DNA from: Microbacterium maritypicum MF109
GTDB lineage: Bacteria > Actinomycetota > Actinomycetes > Actinomycetales > Microbacteriaceae
Direction: 5' to 3'
NCBI RefSeq assembly: GCF_000455825.1
Contig: NZ_ATAO01000179.1
Span: forward strand, 62,001-126,000
DNA: 64,000 nt
The notes below the pieces were generated by a model. That model ran no database searches. It was not told where the DNA came from and worked only from the letters and a program-made list of their open reading frames with translations. Made by a program: the position numbers and the translations under genes. This document shows positions 24,123 to 32,504 of this stretch, in pieces; positions within the stretch are counted from its first letter, which is position 1, and each line of letters opens with the position of its first letter.

Positions 24123-25645
24123 CAGACGGGCTCCAGGATCGATGAGGGGAGGCGAGAAGAGGCATCGGCGGCGGTTCCGGCCGCATCGACACGATGGTGG
24201 GCGCCGACGGATACCGTGCGGGCGAGCGCTGCGGTGGCCGTCGCCTGCGCGAGCAGCAGCAGATTCGCGTCTTCGTGCGCCGACACGGTCGTCGGCGCCG
24301 GGCTCTCCGCGGTCCAGGTCTGCAGGACGTCGAGCGCGCGGGAGAGACCGTCTCTGTTCCGCAGCAGTCCGACGTCCTCCCACATCAGCCGCTGCAGCGC
24401 AGAGCGACTGAACGCGGGGGCGATCGCACCGCGGCTCCCTTCCGCACGGGGGCGGGCCTGAGGGGAGCCGTGCGCGACATCCGCCCAGGGTCTCGACAAC
24501 GCCGCCGCCGCACGGGCCCCGAACACCGCGCCTTCGAGCAGCGAGTTCGACGCCAGACGATTTGCCCCGTGCACCCCGGTGCGTGCCACCTCTCCCGCGG
24601 CGAAGAGGCCGGGCACGGTGGTGCGGCCGTCGAGGTCGGTGACCACGCCACCCATCAGGTAGTGCGCGGCCGGCGTCACGGGGATCGGTTCGCGGGCCCA
24701 GTCGAAGCCGCGTTCTCTGGTCACCCGATCGATCGTGGGGAACCTCCGCGCGAGGGTCTCGGTACCGAGCATCGTGGCGTCGAGCCTGACCGGGGCGGCC
24801 TGAGCCGTGGCGCGGCGTGCGATCGCTCGCGCCACCACGTCGCGCGGTGCGAGCTCGCCGTCGGGGTGGCTGTCGAACACGAACCGACGGGCGTCGTCGT
24901 CGATCAGTGTCGCGCCCTCGCCGCGCACCGCCTCGGAGATGAGGAACGCGGGGCCCTTCGCCAGGATCGTCGGATGGAACTGGACGAACTCCAGGTCGGC
25001 GACCGCAGCGCCCGCCCGTATCGCGGCGGCGATGCCGTCTCCGGTCGTCCCCGCCGCGTTCGTCGTGTGCGCGTAGAGGTGGCCGGCGCCGCCGGTGGCG
25101 AGGATGACGGCATCGGCGGGGATCTCGGAGACCTCACCGTCGAGGAGGATCCGGATTCCGCGCACGGCGCCTTCCTGCCTCAGCAGGTCGACCAGGAAGG
25201 CATGTTCGATGAGGGGGATGTCCGTCCGCCGCACGGACGCGACGAGCGCCGCGGAGATCGCCGCGCCCGTGGCGTCACCTCCCGCGTGCACGATGCGGGC
25301 GTGGCGGTGGGCGGCTTCACGCCCGAGCAGCAGGGTGCCGTCCACCGCACGATCGAAGCCGACACCGCGTGCGATCAGCTCGGCGATCCGCGCCGCCCCG
25401 TCCGTGACCAGCACCTGCACGGCGTCCCGGTCCGACAGTCCCGCACCGGCGTCTCGGGTGTCGGCGGCGTGCAGTGCGGCGGAGTCGTCCGGACCGTAGA
25501 TGCCGGCGACGCCACCCTGAGCGAGCCCGGTGCAGCCGTCTCCGAGGTCGCGCTTGGTGACGATCGTCACGTCGTGTCCGGCCTCGTGCGCGTGAAGCGC
25601 CGCGGTGAGTCCCGCGATGCCCGACCCGACGACGATGACGTTCAT
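24122..25645 (-). CDS. nadB: L-aspartate oxidase
   Basis: FAD enzyme oxidising L-aspartate to iminoaspartate, the first step to quinolinate. The 507-residue product starts MNVIVVGSGIAGLTAALHA, the dinucleotide-binding site for FAD, then GGVAGIYG, LATGGAGHLY, LEFVQFHPT and HYLMGGVVTDLDGRT, all shared with succinate dehydrogenase-type flavoproteins and NadB. The C-terminal helical domain is somewhat reduced. The start overlaps the nadA stop by ATGA. Iminoaspartate is unstable, which fits tight coupling to NadA. Confidence 0.94.
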   Translation of the reverse strand: MNVIVVGSGIAGLTAALHAHEAGHDVTIVTKRDLGDGCTGLAQGGVAGIYGPDDSAALHAADTRDAGAGLSDRDAVQVLVTDGAARIAELIARGVGFDRAVDGTLLLGREAAHRHARIVHAGGDATGAAISAALVASVRRTDIPLIEHAFLVDLLRQEGAVRGIRILLDGEVSEIPADAVILATGGAGHLYAHTTNAAGTTGDGIAAAIRAGAAVADLEFVQFHPTILAKGPAFLISEAVRGEGATLIDDDARRFVFDSHPDGELAPRDVVARAIARRATAQAAPVRLDATMLGTETLARRFPTIDRVTRERGFDWAREPIPVTPAAHYLMGGVVTDLDGRTTVPGLFAAGEVARTGVHGANRLASNSLLEGAVFGARAAAALSRPWADVAHGSPQARPRAEGSRGAIAPAFSRSALQRLMWEDVGLLRNRDGLSRALDVLQTWTAESPAPTTVSAHEDANLLLLAQATATAALARTVSVGAHHRVDAAGTAADASSRLPSSILEPV

Positions 25646-26979
25646 CGCGCGCCCGCGACCACCGGAGGCCTCGCCGCGAGCATCCGCTCCAGCGCCACGC
25701 GCGCGGGGTCGGCCACATCGTCGGAGACCGTGATCCGGTTCGGCGTGCGGCCGGCCACCAGCTCCTCCAGAACCCAGGCCAGGTATCCGGGGTGGATGCG
25801 GTACATCGTCGAGCAGGGGCACACCACCGGGTCGAGGCAGAAGATCTCGTGCTGCGGGTACTGGGCGGCGAGCCGGCGGACGAGGTTGATCTCCGTGCCG
25901 ATCGCGAACGTGGTCGGCTCGGTGGCCGCGTCGATCGCTCGGCGGATGTACTCGGTCGAACCGGCCTCATCCGCCGCGTCGACGACCTCCATCGGGCACT
26001 CGGGGTGCACGATCACGCGCACGCCGGGGTGCTCGGCACGGGCCTGGTCGATCTGGCCGACGGTGAAGCGCCGGTGCACCGAGCAGAAGCCGTGCCACAG
26101 GATCACGCGCGAGTCGAGCAGCTCTGCGGCGGAGGATCCGCCGAGCGCTCGCCGTGGGTTCCACATCGGCATCTGTTCGAGCGGCACGCCCATCGCCTTC
26201 GCGGTGTTCCGACCCAGGTGCTGGTCGGGGAAGAACAGCACGCGGCGCCCACGCTCGAAAGCCCACTCGAGCACGGTCTCAGCGTTGGACGAGGTGCAGA
26301 CGATCCCGCCGTGCCGTCCGACGAAGCCCTTGATCGCCGCCGAGGAGTTCATGTACGTCACCGGGATCACCGGCACGCGGCCGTCGGCGTCGACGGCGTC
26401 GAGGTCGCCGAGCACGTCTTCGAGCTGTTCCCAGCAGTCCTCGACCTGGTCGATGTCGGCCATGTCCGCCATCGAGCATCCGGCGGCGAGGTTGGGCAGG
26501 ATCACCGCCTGGTCGGGCTGCGAGAGCAGATCGGCGGTCTCGGCCATGAAGTGCACGCCGCAGAACACGATGGCTTCGGCATCCGTCCGTCCCTTGGCCG
26601 CGGTCGCGAGCTGGAACGAGTCGCCGACGTAGTCCGCATGCTGCACGACCTCCTCGCGCTGGTAGAAATGGCCCAGGATCACGACGCGGTCGCCGAGGGT
26701 GGCCTTCGCGGCGCGGATCCGTCTGTCGAGCTCCTCCTCCGTCGCCTCGCGGTACTCGGTGGGCAGCTCTCCCTGACGCGGCGCCCCCGTCGGGATCACG
26801 TCGCCCATGGAAGAGCCGGGTCCGTAGCCCGGTCGCGCGTCGAAGTCCCACGGACCGGCGGCGAGGTCGGTGGTGCATGTGGCGTCGGTCGACGCGCCGC
26901 TGACGATGGCCTGGATCGCATGGTCGACCGAGGCGTCCAGCGGCGGGACGGCCGGCGCGGGGACGAAGGTGATACTCAT
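25642..26979 (-). CDS. nadA: quinolinate synthase NadA
   Basis: 4Fe-4S enzyme condensing iminoaspartate with dihydroxyacetone phosphate to quinolinate. The 445-residue product has a ~100-residue N-terminal extension relative to short NadA forms, then VILGHFYQREEV, AAGCSMADMAD, VHPECPMEVV and VVCPCSTMYRIHP, which provide the cluster cysteines and substrate loops. Long forms like this are usual in actinobacteria. It overlaps nrtR by ATGA (26976-26979) and nadB in the same way, so the whole pathway is translationally linked. Likely repressed by NrtR when NAD or its relatives are abundant. Confidence 0.95.
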   Translation of the reverse strand: MSITFVPAPAVPPLDASVDHAIQAIVSGASTDATCTTDLAAGPWDFDARPGYGPGSSMGDVIPTGAPRQGELPTEYREATEEELDRRIRAAKATLGDRVVILGHFYQREEVVQHADYVGDSFQLATAAKGRTDAEAIVFCGVHFMAETADLLSQPDQAVILPNLAAGCSMADMADIDQVEDCWEQLEDVLGDLDAVDADGRVPVIPVTYMNSSAAIKGFVGRHGGIVCTSSNAETVLEWAFERGRRVLFFPDQHLGRNTAKAMGVPLEQMPMWNPRRALGGSSAAELLDSRVILWHGFCSVHRRFTVGQIDQARAEHPGVRVIVHPECPMEVVDAADEAGSTEYIRRAIDAATEPTTFAIGTEINLVRRLAAQYPQHEIFCLDPVVCPCSTMYRIHPGYLAWVLEELVAGRTPNRITVSDDVADPARVALERMLAARPPVVAGAR

Positions 26980-27692
26980 CGGTTGCTCGTTTCTTCGGGA
27001 CCGAGCGGGCCGCGATCGGCCAGCTCGACGTCGGTGTTGTCGCGGTACAGACGTGCAGGTCGGTGGCTTCCGGTGCGGAACCGGTCGGTGGGGAGCAGGT
27101 TGCCCGCGGCCTCCACCTGACGCCGGAAATTGGCGGGGTCGAGGGTGCGGCCGAGAATCGCCTCGTAGGCTTCGCGCAGCTCGGCGAGGGTGAACTCCGT
27201 AGGAAGGAATCCCTGGGCGACGCGGCTGTAGCCGACCTTGTTGCGCAGACGCCACAGCGCGTACTCGATGATCTTCGCGTGGTCGAAGGCCAGCTGCGGC
27301 AGCTCGTCGATGTCGAACCACTCCACGTTCTCGGGGGCATGACCGGACGCGCGATGCGCCGCGCTCTGCGCTGTCACATCGTCCTGTCGCAGCAGCGCCC
27401 AGTAGACGATCGACACGACCCGGGTGGGGGAGCGGTCGACGGCGCCGAAGGCGTAGAGCTGCTCGAGGTAGCTGGGGGAGAGTCCTGTGGTCTCGGCCAG
27501 GGTGCGTGCCGAGGCGTCGACGGGCGATTCGGTCGGGGTGAGCCAGCCGCCGGGGAGAGCCCATTGATCGGCGTACGGCTCGCGGGTGCGCCGCACGAGG
27601 GGCAGCGCGAGGACCGCGCGTCCGTCGTCCGTGCGACGCAACGTCAGGATGACCGTCGAGACGGCGACCCGGATGTCGCTAGTTTGAGTCAT
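26976..27692 (-). CDS. nrtR: NrtR, Nudix-related repressor of NAD synthesis
   Basis: A 238-residue regulator: N-terminal Nudix fold (about 10-150) and C-terminal winged helix (FTLAELREAYEAILGRTLDP, NFRRQVEAAGNL). The Nudix box reads G-x5-E-x7-R-T-L-A-E-T-T-G-L, in which an expected acidic residue of the catalytic REUxEE is Thr, so hydrolysis is doubtful and ligand sensing likely, as known for NrtR. It is the first gene of the nad operon and so probably autoregulated. A near-palindrome with AGTGTC and GACACT arms lies just upstream. The start at 27692 is set by the expected N-terminus MTQTSDIRVAVSTVIL. Confidence 0.9.
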   Translation of the reverse strand: MTQTSDIRVAVSTVILTLRRTDDGRAVLALPLVRRTREPYADQWALPGGWLTPTESPVDASARTLAETTGLSPSYLEQLYAFGAVDRSPTRVVSIVYWALLRQDDVTAQSAAHRASGHAPENVEWFDIDELPQLAFDHAKIIEYALWRLRNKVGYSRVAQGFLPTEFTLAELREAYEAILGRTLDPANFRRQVEAAGNLLPTDRFRTGSHRPARLYRDNTDVELADRGPLGPEETSNR

Positions 27693-27718
27693 GGACACCT
27701 TAACCTCCGAGACCGATC

Positions 27719-27739
27719 TTAGTGTCATTCGGACACTTA
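27719..27739. promoter_or_regulatory. candidate NrtR operator upstream of the nad operon
   Basis: AGTGTC at 27721-27726 and GACACT at 27732-27737 form perfect 6-bp arms around ATTCG; extending outward, 7 of 8 positions on each side still match. The position, 27 bases before the nrtR start, suits autorepression. Another GGACAC half-site lies at 27694-27699. Confidence 0.55.
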
Positions 27740-27816
27740 GTGGGCGCAGATGACGGCGGTCCGCGTCGAGTCCGAAACGTTATCTCGTGGGCGCAGGGAA
27801 GCTTGTTCGGCGGGGC

Positions 27817-27849
27817 GGGGTTTGTTAGGTTACTGTCCTAACAAACCCC
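27817..27849. promoter_or_regulatory. perfect 13-bp inverted repeat, probable operator for the opp1 operon
   Basis: Left arm GGGGTTTGTTAGG (27817-27829), loop TTACTGT, right arm CCTAACAAACCCC (27837-27849). It lies 112 bases upstream of the first substrate-binding protein start. The G/C-poor arms and lack of a T-tract argue for a protein-binding operator rather than a terminator. The TTGTTAGG...CCTAACAA core resembles sugar-responsive (ROK-type) repressor sites as I recall them, which is only a suggestion. Confidence 0.55.
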
Positions 27850-27961
27850 TTCGGGAGGAGCCGACCGGCTGCCTCCCAGGGCCCAGGAACCCCACCTCCG
27901 GGGTTCTGCTCCATCCGGAGCGATCCCTCCTGCAGTGCAGCACCGAGAGGAAACAAGAGAA

Positions 27962-29650
27962 ATGATCCGTAACGGAAGGCGCAAGATTGCGCTCACCGCG
28001 ATTGCCGGAGCATCCGTCCTCGCCCTGGGCCTCACGGCCTGTGGCGGCGGCAGCGACAGCGGCAACGCCGATGGCGACCGGGCCCTGCGTGTCTGGGCCG
28101 GCAGCCAGACCCCGATCGCCGCGAACTACAACCCGTTCGCACCGACAGTGCTCCATGGCGCGCTCGGACCGATCTACGAACCGCTGTTCTTCTACAACAA
28201 GACCGCGGACTCCGAGCCGGTCGGCCTGATCGGTGACTCGTTCGAGTACAACGAGGACGGCACGGTCATCACCGTGACCATCAAGCCCGACCTCAAGTGG
28301 AGCGACGGCGAGCCGCTCACGGCCAAGGACGTGGCGTTCTCGTTCAACTACGAGGCCAACAACCCCGAAGGCAACGGTCTGGTCTCCGCCGAGGCCACCG
28401 ACGACACGACCGCCGTCCTGACCTACTCGTCCGCGCAGTACACCACGGAATTCCAGCGGATGGGGTCGAGCTACATCCTCCCCGAGCACGTGTGGAAAGA
28501 CGTCAAGGACTTCGCCAACTTCACGAACGAGGACCCCGTCGGATCCGGCCCCTACGTTGTCGACAAGACCACGAGCGAGTCCTACACGCTGGTGGCCAAC
28601 GAGAACTACCGTGATGCCGACAAGCTCGGCATCAAGAAGGTCCAGTACATCGCGGTCGACAACAACCAGACCGCTCAGGACCTGCTCGCCGCCGGCAAGC
28701 TCGACTGGACCGGCATGTTCATCCCGAACCCGGACGACGTGACCGGCAACGGCAAGATCGACTGGATCAACACGCCCCAGGACCCGACGGTTCTCTACAC
28801 CTGCTCGAACGCCGACCTCGGCTGCACCGGTCCGCAGACCGACGTCGCCGTGCGTCAGGCGCTCAACGTCGCGATCGACCGCTCCACCATCAAGGACAAG
28901 GCGTTCGTCGGGCTGACGGGCGACATCTCTCCCGCGTTCACTCTGCTGCCGCGCGACGAGAAGTGGCTCGCCGATCCGGCCAACGAGGTCAGCCCGCAGG
29001 AGGCGAACGCCGCCGAGGCCGGTTCGATCCTCGAGGCCGCCGGCTACACCAAGGGCTCCAGTGGCATCTACGAGAAGGACGGTGTGCCGCTCGAGCTCAC
29101 GCTCACCTCGGTCGACGGCTGGACCGACTACAACGACGCCGCGAAGCTGATCGCTGAGCAGGCTGAGGCCGCCGGTATCAAGATCACGGCATCGACCGTG
29201 CAGTGGCAGGAGTTCTCCGACTCCCGTCAGGGTGGCGACTTCCAGCTGATCATGGGTGGTGTGATCGGCACGTCCGTCGCCGACCCGTTCCAGATCTACC
29301 GCGACTGGTTCGGCGGCACCGCCGTCGAGTCGACGAGCCCCGTCGGCACGGAGGTCCCGGCAGGCCGTTGGAACTTCAGCCGTTACAGCAACCCGGTCGT
29401 CGACACCGCGATCCAGTCGGCGATCAGCACGAACGACGAGGCGACGAAGAAGGAGCTGTACGCGACGATTCAGACCGAGATCGTCCGTGACCTGCCCTAC
29501 ATCCCGCTCGTGATCAACGCGACGCAGACCTTCTACAACACGAAGGACTACACGGGCTGGCCGACCGAGGAAGACCTCTACGCCTTCCCGCCGTCCTGGG
29601 GTGCGATCGCGGCAGGCTACGTGCTGACGCAGCTGCAGCCGGTCAAGTAG
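27962..29650 (+). CDS. family 5 solute-binding lipoprotein of ABC operon 1
   Basis: A 562-residue extracellular lipoprotein that delivers a peptide or oligosaccharide to its ABC permease. Residues 1-26 are a signal peptide ending in lipobox LTAC with C27 lipidated, followed by a GGGSDSG linker and a SBP_bac_5 domain (LTAKDVAFSFNYEANNPEG, VRQALNVAIDRSTI). The ATG at 27962 follows GAGGAAAC. It heads a five-gene operon with two permeases and two ATPases. Family 5 proteins bind peptides, nickel, or plant oligosaccharides; the upstream palindrome leaves a sugar ligand open. Confidence 0.92.
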   Translation: MIRNGRRKIALTAIAGASVLALGLTACGGGSDSGNADGDRALRVWAGSQTPIAANYNPFAPTVLHGALGPIYEPLFFYNKTADSEPVGLIGDSFEYNEDGTVITVTIKPDLKWSDGEPLTAKDVAFSFNYEANNPEGNGLVSAEATDDTTAVLTYSSAQYTTEFQRMGSSYILPEHVWKDVKDFANFTNEDPVGSGPYVVDKTTSESYTLVANENYRDADKLGIKKVQYIAVDNNQTAQDLLAAGKLDWTGMFIPNPDDVTGNGKIDWINTPQDPTVLYTCSNADLGCTGPQTDVAVRQALNVAIDRSTIKDKAFVGLTGDISPAFTLLPRDEKWLADPANEVSPQEANAAEAGSILEAAGYTKGSSGIYEKDGVPLELTLTSVDGWTDYNDAAKLIAEQAEAAGIKITASTVQWQEFSDSRQGGDFQLIMGGVIGTSVADPFQIYRDWFGGTAVESTSPVGTEVPAGRWNFSRYSNPVVDTAIQSAISTNDEATKKELYATIQTEIVRDLPYIPLVINATQTFYNTKDYTGWPTEEDLYAFPPSWGAIAAGYVLTQLQPVK

Positions 29651-29690
29651 TAAAGGAGTCGGGGAAGAAGGAAGTCAGGAAAACAGTGAC

Positions 29691-30686
29691 ATGAAGTTCT
29701 ATGCACGAAGAATCGGGTTCTACGCGTTCACGCTCTGGGCCGCGATCTCCATCAACTTCCTTCTTCCCCGGCTCATGCCGGGGAACCCGGCCGACATCAT
29801 GATCGCCAAGATGCAGCGAGCAGGCGGTGAGGTCTCCGAGACCGCCATCCGCAACATCAAGCTGCTGCTCGGCGGCGACGATTCCTCTCTCTGGGAGCAG
29901 TATCTGTCCTACTGGGGACGCATGTTCCAGGGCGATCTCGGAGTATCGGTCACCAAGTTCCCCACTCCGGTGACGGAGCTCATCGCCGGTGCGCTTCCCT
30001 GGACGCTCGTCCTGGTCGGCACCGCGACCGTCATCTCCTTCGTCCTCGGCGTCGTGCTCGGCGCCTGGGCCGGATGGAAACGAGGCACCTGGGTCGACCA
30101 CCTGATCCCCGTCACGACTGTGCTCCAGTCGATCCCGTACTTCTGGTTGGCGCTGATCCTCGTCTCGGTGTTCGCGGTCGGTCTCGGCTGGTTCCCGATC
30201 TTCGGCGGGTACGACGTCTTCGACTACCCGGACGGCCCCGAGCCGACCTGGGCGTTCTTCACCGACGCCGTCGCGCACGCGATCCTGCCCGCTATCACGA
30301 TCGTGATCAGCTCGGTCGGCGGGTGGATGTTCGGCATGCGCAACATGATGGTCTCCACGCTCGCCGAGGACTACGTGCTGACGGCGGAGGCGAAGGGTCT
30401 CCGGCCCCGTCGCGTGCTCACCACCTACGCGGCCCGCAATGCGGCGATCCCCTCGATCGCGGGCTTCTCGATCACGCTCGGTTTCGTGGTCGCCGGCTCG
30501 ATCGTGATGGAGCAGGTGTTCACCTACCCCGGAATCGGCAAGCTGATGTTCCAGGCCGTGACCAACAACGACTACGCGCTGATGCAGGGACTGTTCCTCG
30601 TCATCACCCTGACGGTGCTCGCCGCCAACTTCATCATGGACCTCGTCTATGGCTTCATCGACCCGAGGGCTCGCCAGAATGTCTGA
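29691..30686 (+). CDS. ABC permease of operon 1, DppB type
   Basis: A 331-residue inner-membrane permease with six predicted helices. The N-terminus (RIGFYAFTLWAAISINFLLPRLMPGNPA) is characteristic of DppB/OppB, and the ATPase-contacting EAA loop is seen in YVLTAEAKGLRPRRVL. It pairs with the 30679 permease to form the channel. Its stop overlaps the next gene by 8 bases. The insertion of about 40 residues before the EAA loop (FPIFGGYDVFDYPDGPEPTW) faces the outside and may contact the binding protein. Confidence 0.92.
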   Translation: MKFYARRIGFYAFTLWAAISINFLLPRLMPGNPADIMIAKMQRAGGEVSETAIRNIKLLLGGDDSSLWEQYLSYWGRMFQGDLGVSVTKFPTPVTELIAGALPWTLVLVGTATVISFVLGVVLGAWAGWKRGTWVDHLIPVTTVLQSIPYFWLALILVSVFAVGLGWFPIFGGYDVFDYPDGPEPTWAFFTDAVAHAILPAITIVISSVGGWMFGMRNMMVSTLAEDYVLTAEAKGLRPRRVLTTYAARNAAIPSIAGFSITLGFVVAGSIVMEQVFTYPGIGKLMFQAVTNNDYALMQGLFLVITLTVLAANFIMDLVYGFIDPRARQNV

Positions 30687-31656
30687 CACGAAGAACCCGC
30701 TCCTGACGCAGGAGCCACCCGTCACCGCCCCGGCCAGCACGGTCTCGCTCGCCACGCAGCAGGGGCGCAAGCGTCGTCGCATCCTTCCCAGCACTTCGCC
30801 GAAGTTCATCGTCGGCGTGATCCTGGTCGCGGCCATCGTGCTGTTCGCGATCATCGCGCCGATCTTCTCGCAGGACCCGCGCAGCACGGCGAACCCTGCG
30901 CTCCAGCCGCCCTCCGCGGAACACTGGCTCGGCACCACCAAGCTCGGCAACGACATGTTCGCGCAACTGGCGATCGGCGCTCAGGGGTCCCTGCTCATCG
31001 GTGTGACCGCCGGCGGCATCGCGATCGTGCTGTCGTTGTTCTTCGGCGTTCTGGCCGGATATCTGGGCGGCTGGCGCGAAGACGGTCTCGCACTCCTCAC
31101 GAACGTGATGATCGTGATCCCCGGGCTTCCGCTGGTGATGGTCATCGCCTCGTTCGTGCCGCAGCGCAGTTGGCAGCTCGTCGCGTTCGTGCTCGGCATC
31201 ACCTCCTGGGCCGGGGCGGCATATGTGCTCCGGCTCCAGACACGATCGCTCCGCACGCGTGACTACGTCTATGCGTCGAAGGTCGCAGGGGAACGGTCGT
31301 TCCGCGTGATCCTGGTCGAGATCATGCCGAATCTCCTGCCGCTGCTCACGGCCCAGTTCCTCTTCGCGATCATCTTCGCGATCCTCGGAGAGGCCGGCCT
31401 GTCCTACCTCGGTCTCGGCCCCAACTCCTCGATCACGTGGGGATCGATCCTCAACGACGCTCAGTCGGGGCAGGCCCTCGGACGCGGTGCCTGGTGGTGG
31501 TTCGTCCCGCCGGGGCTCATGATCGCGATTCTCGGTGCCGGCCTGTCGCTCATCAACTTCGCGATCGACGAGGTCATCAATCCGAAGCTGCGCAATGCGC
31601 CCGAAGCCGCGCGGCGTGTGCGCAAGGCCGCCAAGACCAAGGGAGTCACCGCATGA
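30679..31656 (+). CDS. ABC permease of operon 1, DppC type
   Basis: A 325-residue permease. A 45-residue cytoplasmic N-terminus precedes the first helix (FIVGVILVAAIVLFAIIAPIF); the EAA loop is YVYASKVAGERSFRVILVE and the family-typical SYLGLGPNSSITWGSIL follows. The ATG at 30679 lies within the 3' end of the preceding permease, 8 bases of overlap, and its own stop overlaps the ATPase start as ATGA. It forms the second half of the transmembrane channel. Confidence 0.92.
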   Translation: MSDTKNPLLTQEPPVTAPASTVSLATQQGRKRRRILPSTSPKFIVGVILVAAIVLFAIIAPIFSQDPRSTANPALQPPSAEHWLGTTKLGNDMFAQLAIGAQGSLLIGVTAGGIAIVLSLFFGVLAGYLGGWREDGLALLTNVMIVIPGLPLVMVIASFVPQRSWQLVAFVLGITSWAGAAYVLRLQTRSLRTRDYVYASKVAGERSFRVILVEIMPNLLPLLTAQFLFAIIFAILGEAGLSYLGLGPNSSITWGSILNDAQSGQALGRGAWWWFVPPGLMIAILGAGLSLINFAIDEVINPKLRNAPEAARRVRKAAKTKGVTA

Positions 31657-32504
31657 GCGAGCCGGTCCTGACGGCGCGGAACGTGTCGATCGAGTATGAG
31701 GTGGATCCGCCGGTGAAGGCCGTGCGGGATGTGTCGCTGACGTTGAACCGGGGCGAGATCCTGGGTTTGGCGGGGGAGTCGGGCTGCGGGAAGACGACCC
31801 TGGCCTACGGCATGAACCGTCTGCTCAAGGCTCCGGCTCTGATGACGGGCGGGGAGATCGTGTTCCATGACCGGGATGGTCATGACATCGACATCGTGGG
31901 ACTGGACGGCGAGGGTCTGCGCGCGTTCCGGTGGGACAAGATCTCGATGGTGTTCCAGGGGGCGATGAACTCGTTGAACCCGGTGATCAGTGTCAAGGCA
32001 CAGATCTTCGACATTTTCGACACGCACCGGCCCGGGATGAGCAAGAAGGCGAAGACCGCGCGGGCGGAGGAACTGCTGACGCTCGTCGGCGTGGACCCCA
32101 ACCGCCTGTCGAGTTTCCCGCATGAGCTGTCGGGTGGCATGCGGCAGCGCATGATGATCGCGATGGCTCTGGCCCTCGATCCGCAGGTGATGATCATGGA
32201 CGAGCCGACCACGGCGCTGGACGTGGTCGTGCAGCGGGGCATCATCCGGGAGATCATGCGGCTGCGGGAGAAGCTCGGATTCGCGGTGATCTTCATCACG
32301 CATGATCTGCCGATGCTGATCGAGATCAGTGATCGGATCGCGATTATGTTGCAGGGGCAGATCGTCGAGGAGGGAACGGCGGAGGAGATCTACCGGACTC
32401 CGCAGCACGAGTACACGAAGCGGTTGCTGTCGAGCTTCCCGTCGCTCAAGGGCGAGCGGGGCGACTTCGTCCGCACCGGTGTGAGCCAGGAGGGCGTCCG
32501 ATGA
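31653..32504 (+). CDS. ABC ATPase of operon 1, DppD type
   Basis: A 283-residue cytoplasmic ATPase. GESGCGKTT (Walker A, near residues 37-45), LSGGMRQRMMIAMALALDP, and MIMDEPTTALDVVVQ (Walker B and D-loop) are intact, as is the switch histidine in FITHDLPML. The C-terminus has the oligopeptide-transporter extension with the TPQHEYTKRLLSSFPS motif but lacks the cysteine cluster some members carry. Translation is coupled on both sides by ATGA overlaps. Codon choice (more TTG, GGG, GTG) differs somewhat from the permeases upstream. Confidence 0.93.
   Translation: MSEPVLTARNVSIEYEVDPPVKAVRDVSLTLNRGEILGLAGESGCGKTTLAYGMNRLLKAPALMTGGEIVFHDRDGHDIDIVGLDGEGLRAFRWDKISMVFQGAMNSLNPVISVKAQIFDIFDTHRPGMSKKAKTARAEELLTLVGVDPNRLSSFPHELSGGMRQRMMIAMALALDPQVMIMDEPTTALDVVVQRGIIREIMRLREKLGFAVIFITHDLPMLIEISDRIAIMLQGQIVEEGTAEEIYRTPQHEYTKRLLSSFPSLKGERGDFVRTGVSQEGVR

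Noticed and set aside
27750..27965. 71-codon open frame upstream of the opp1 binding protein
   Set aside because: It runs through the 13-bp palindrome and the leader, has no ribosome binding site and no recognisable product.
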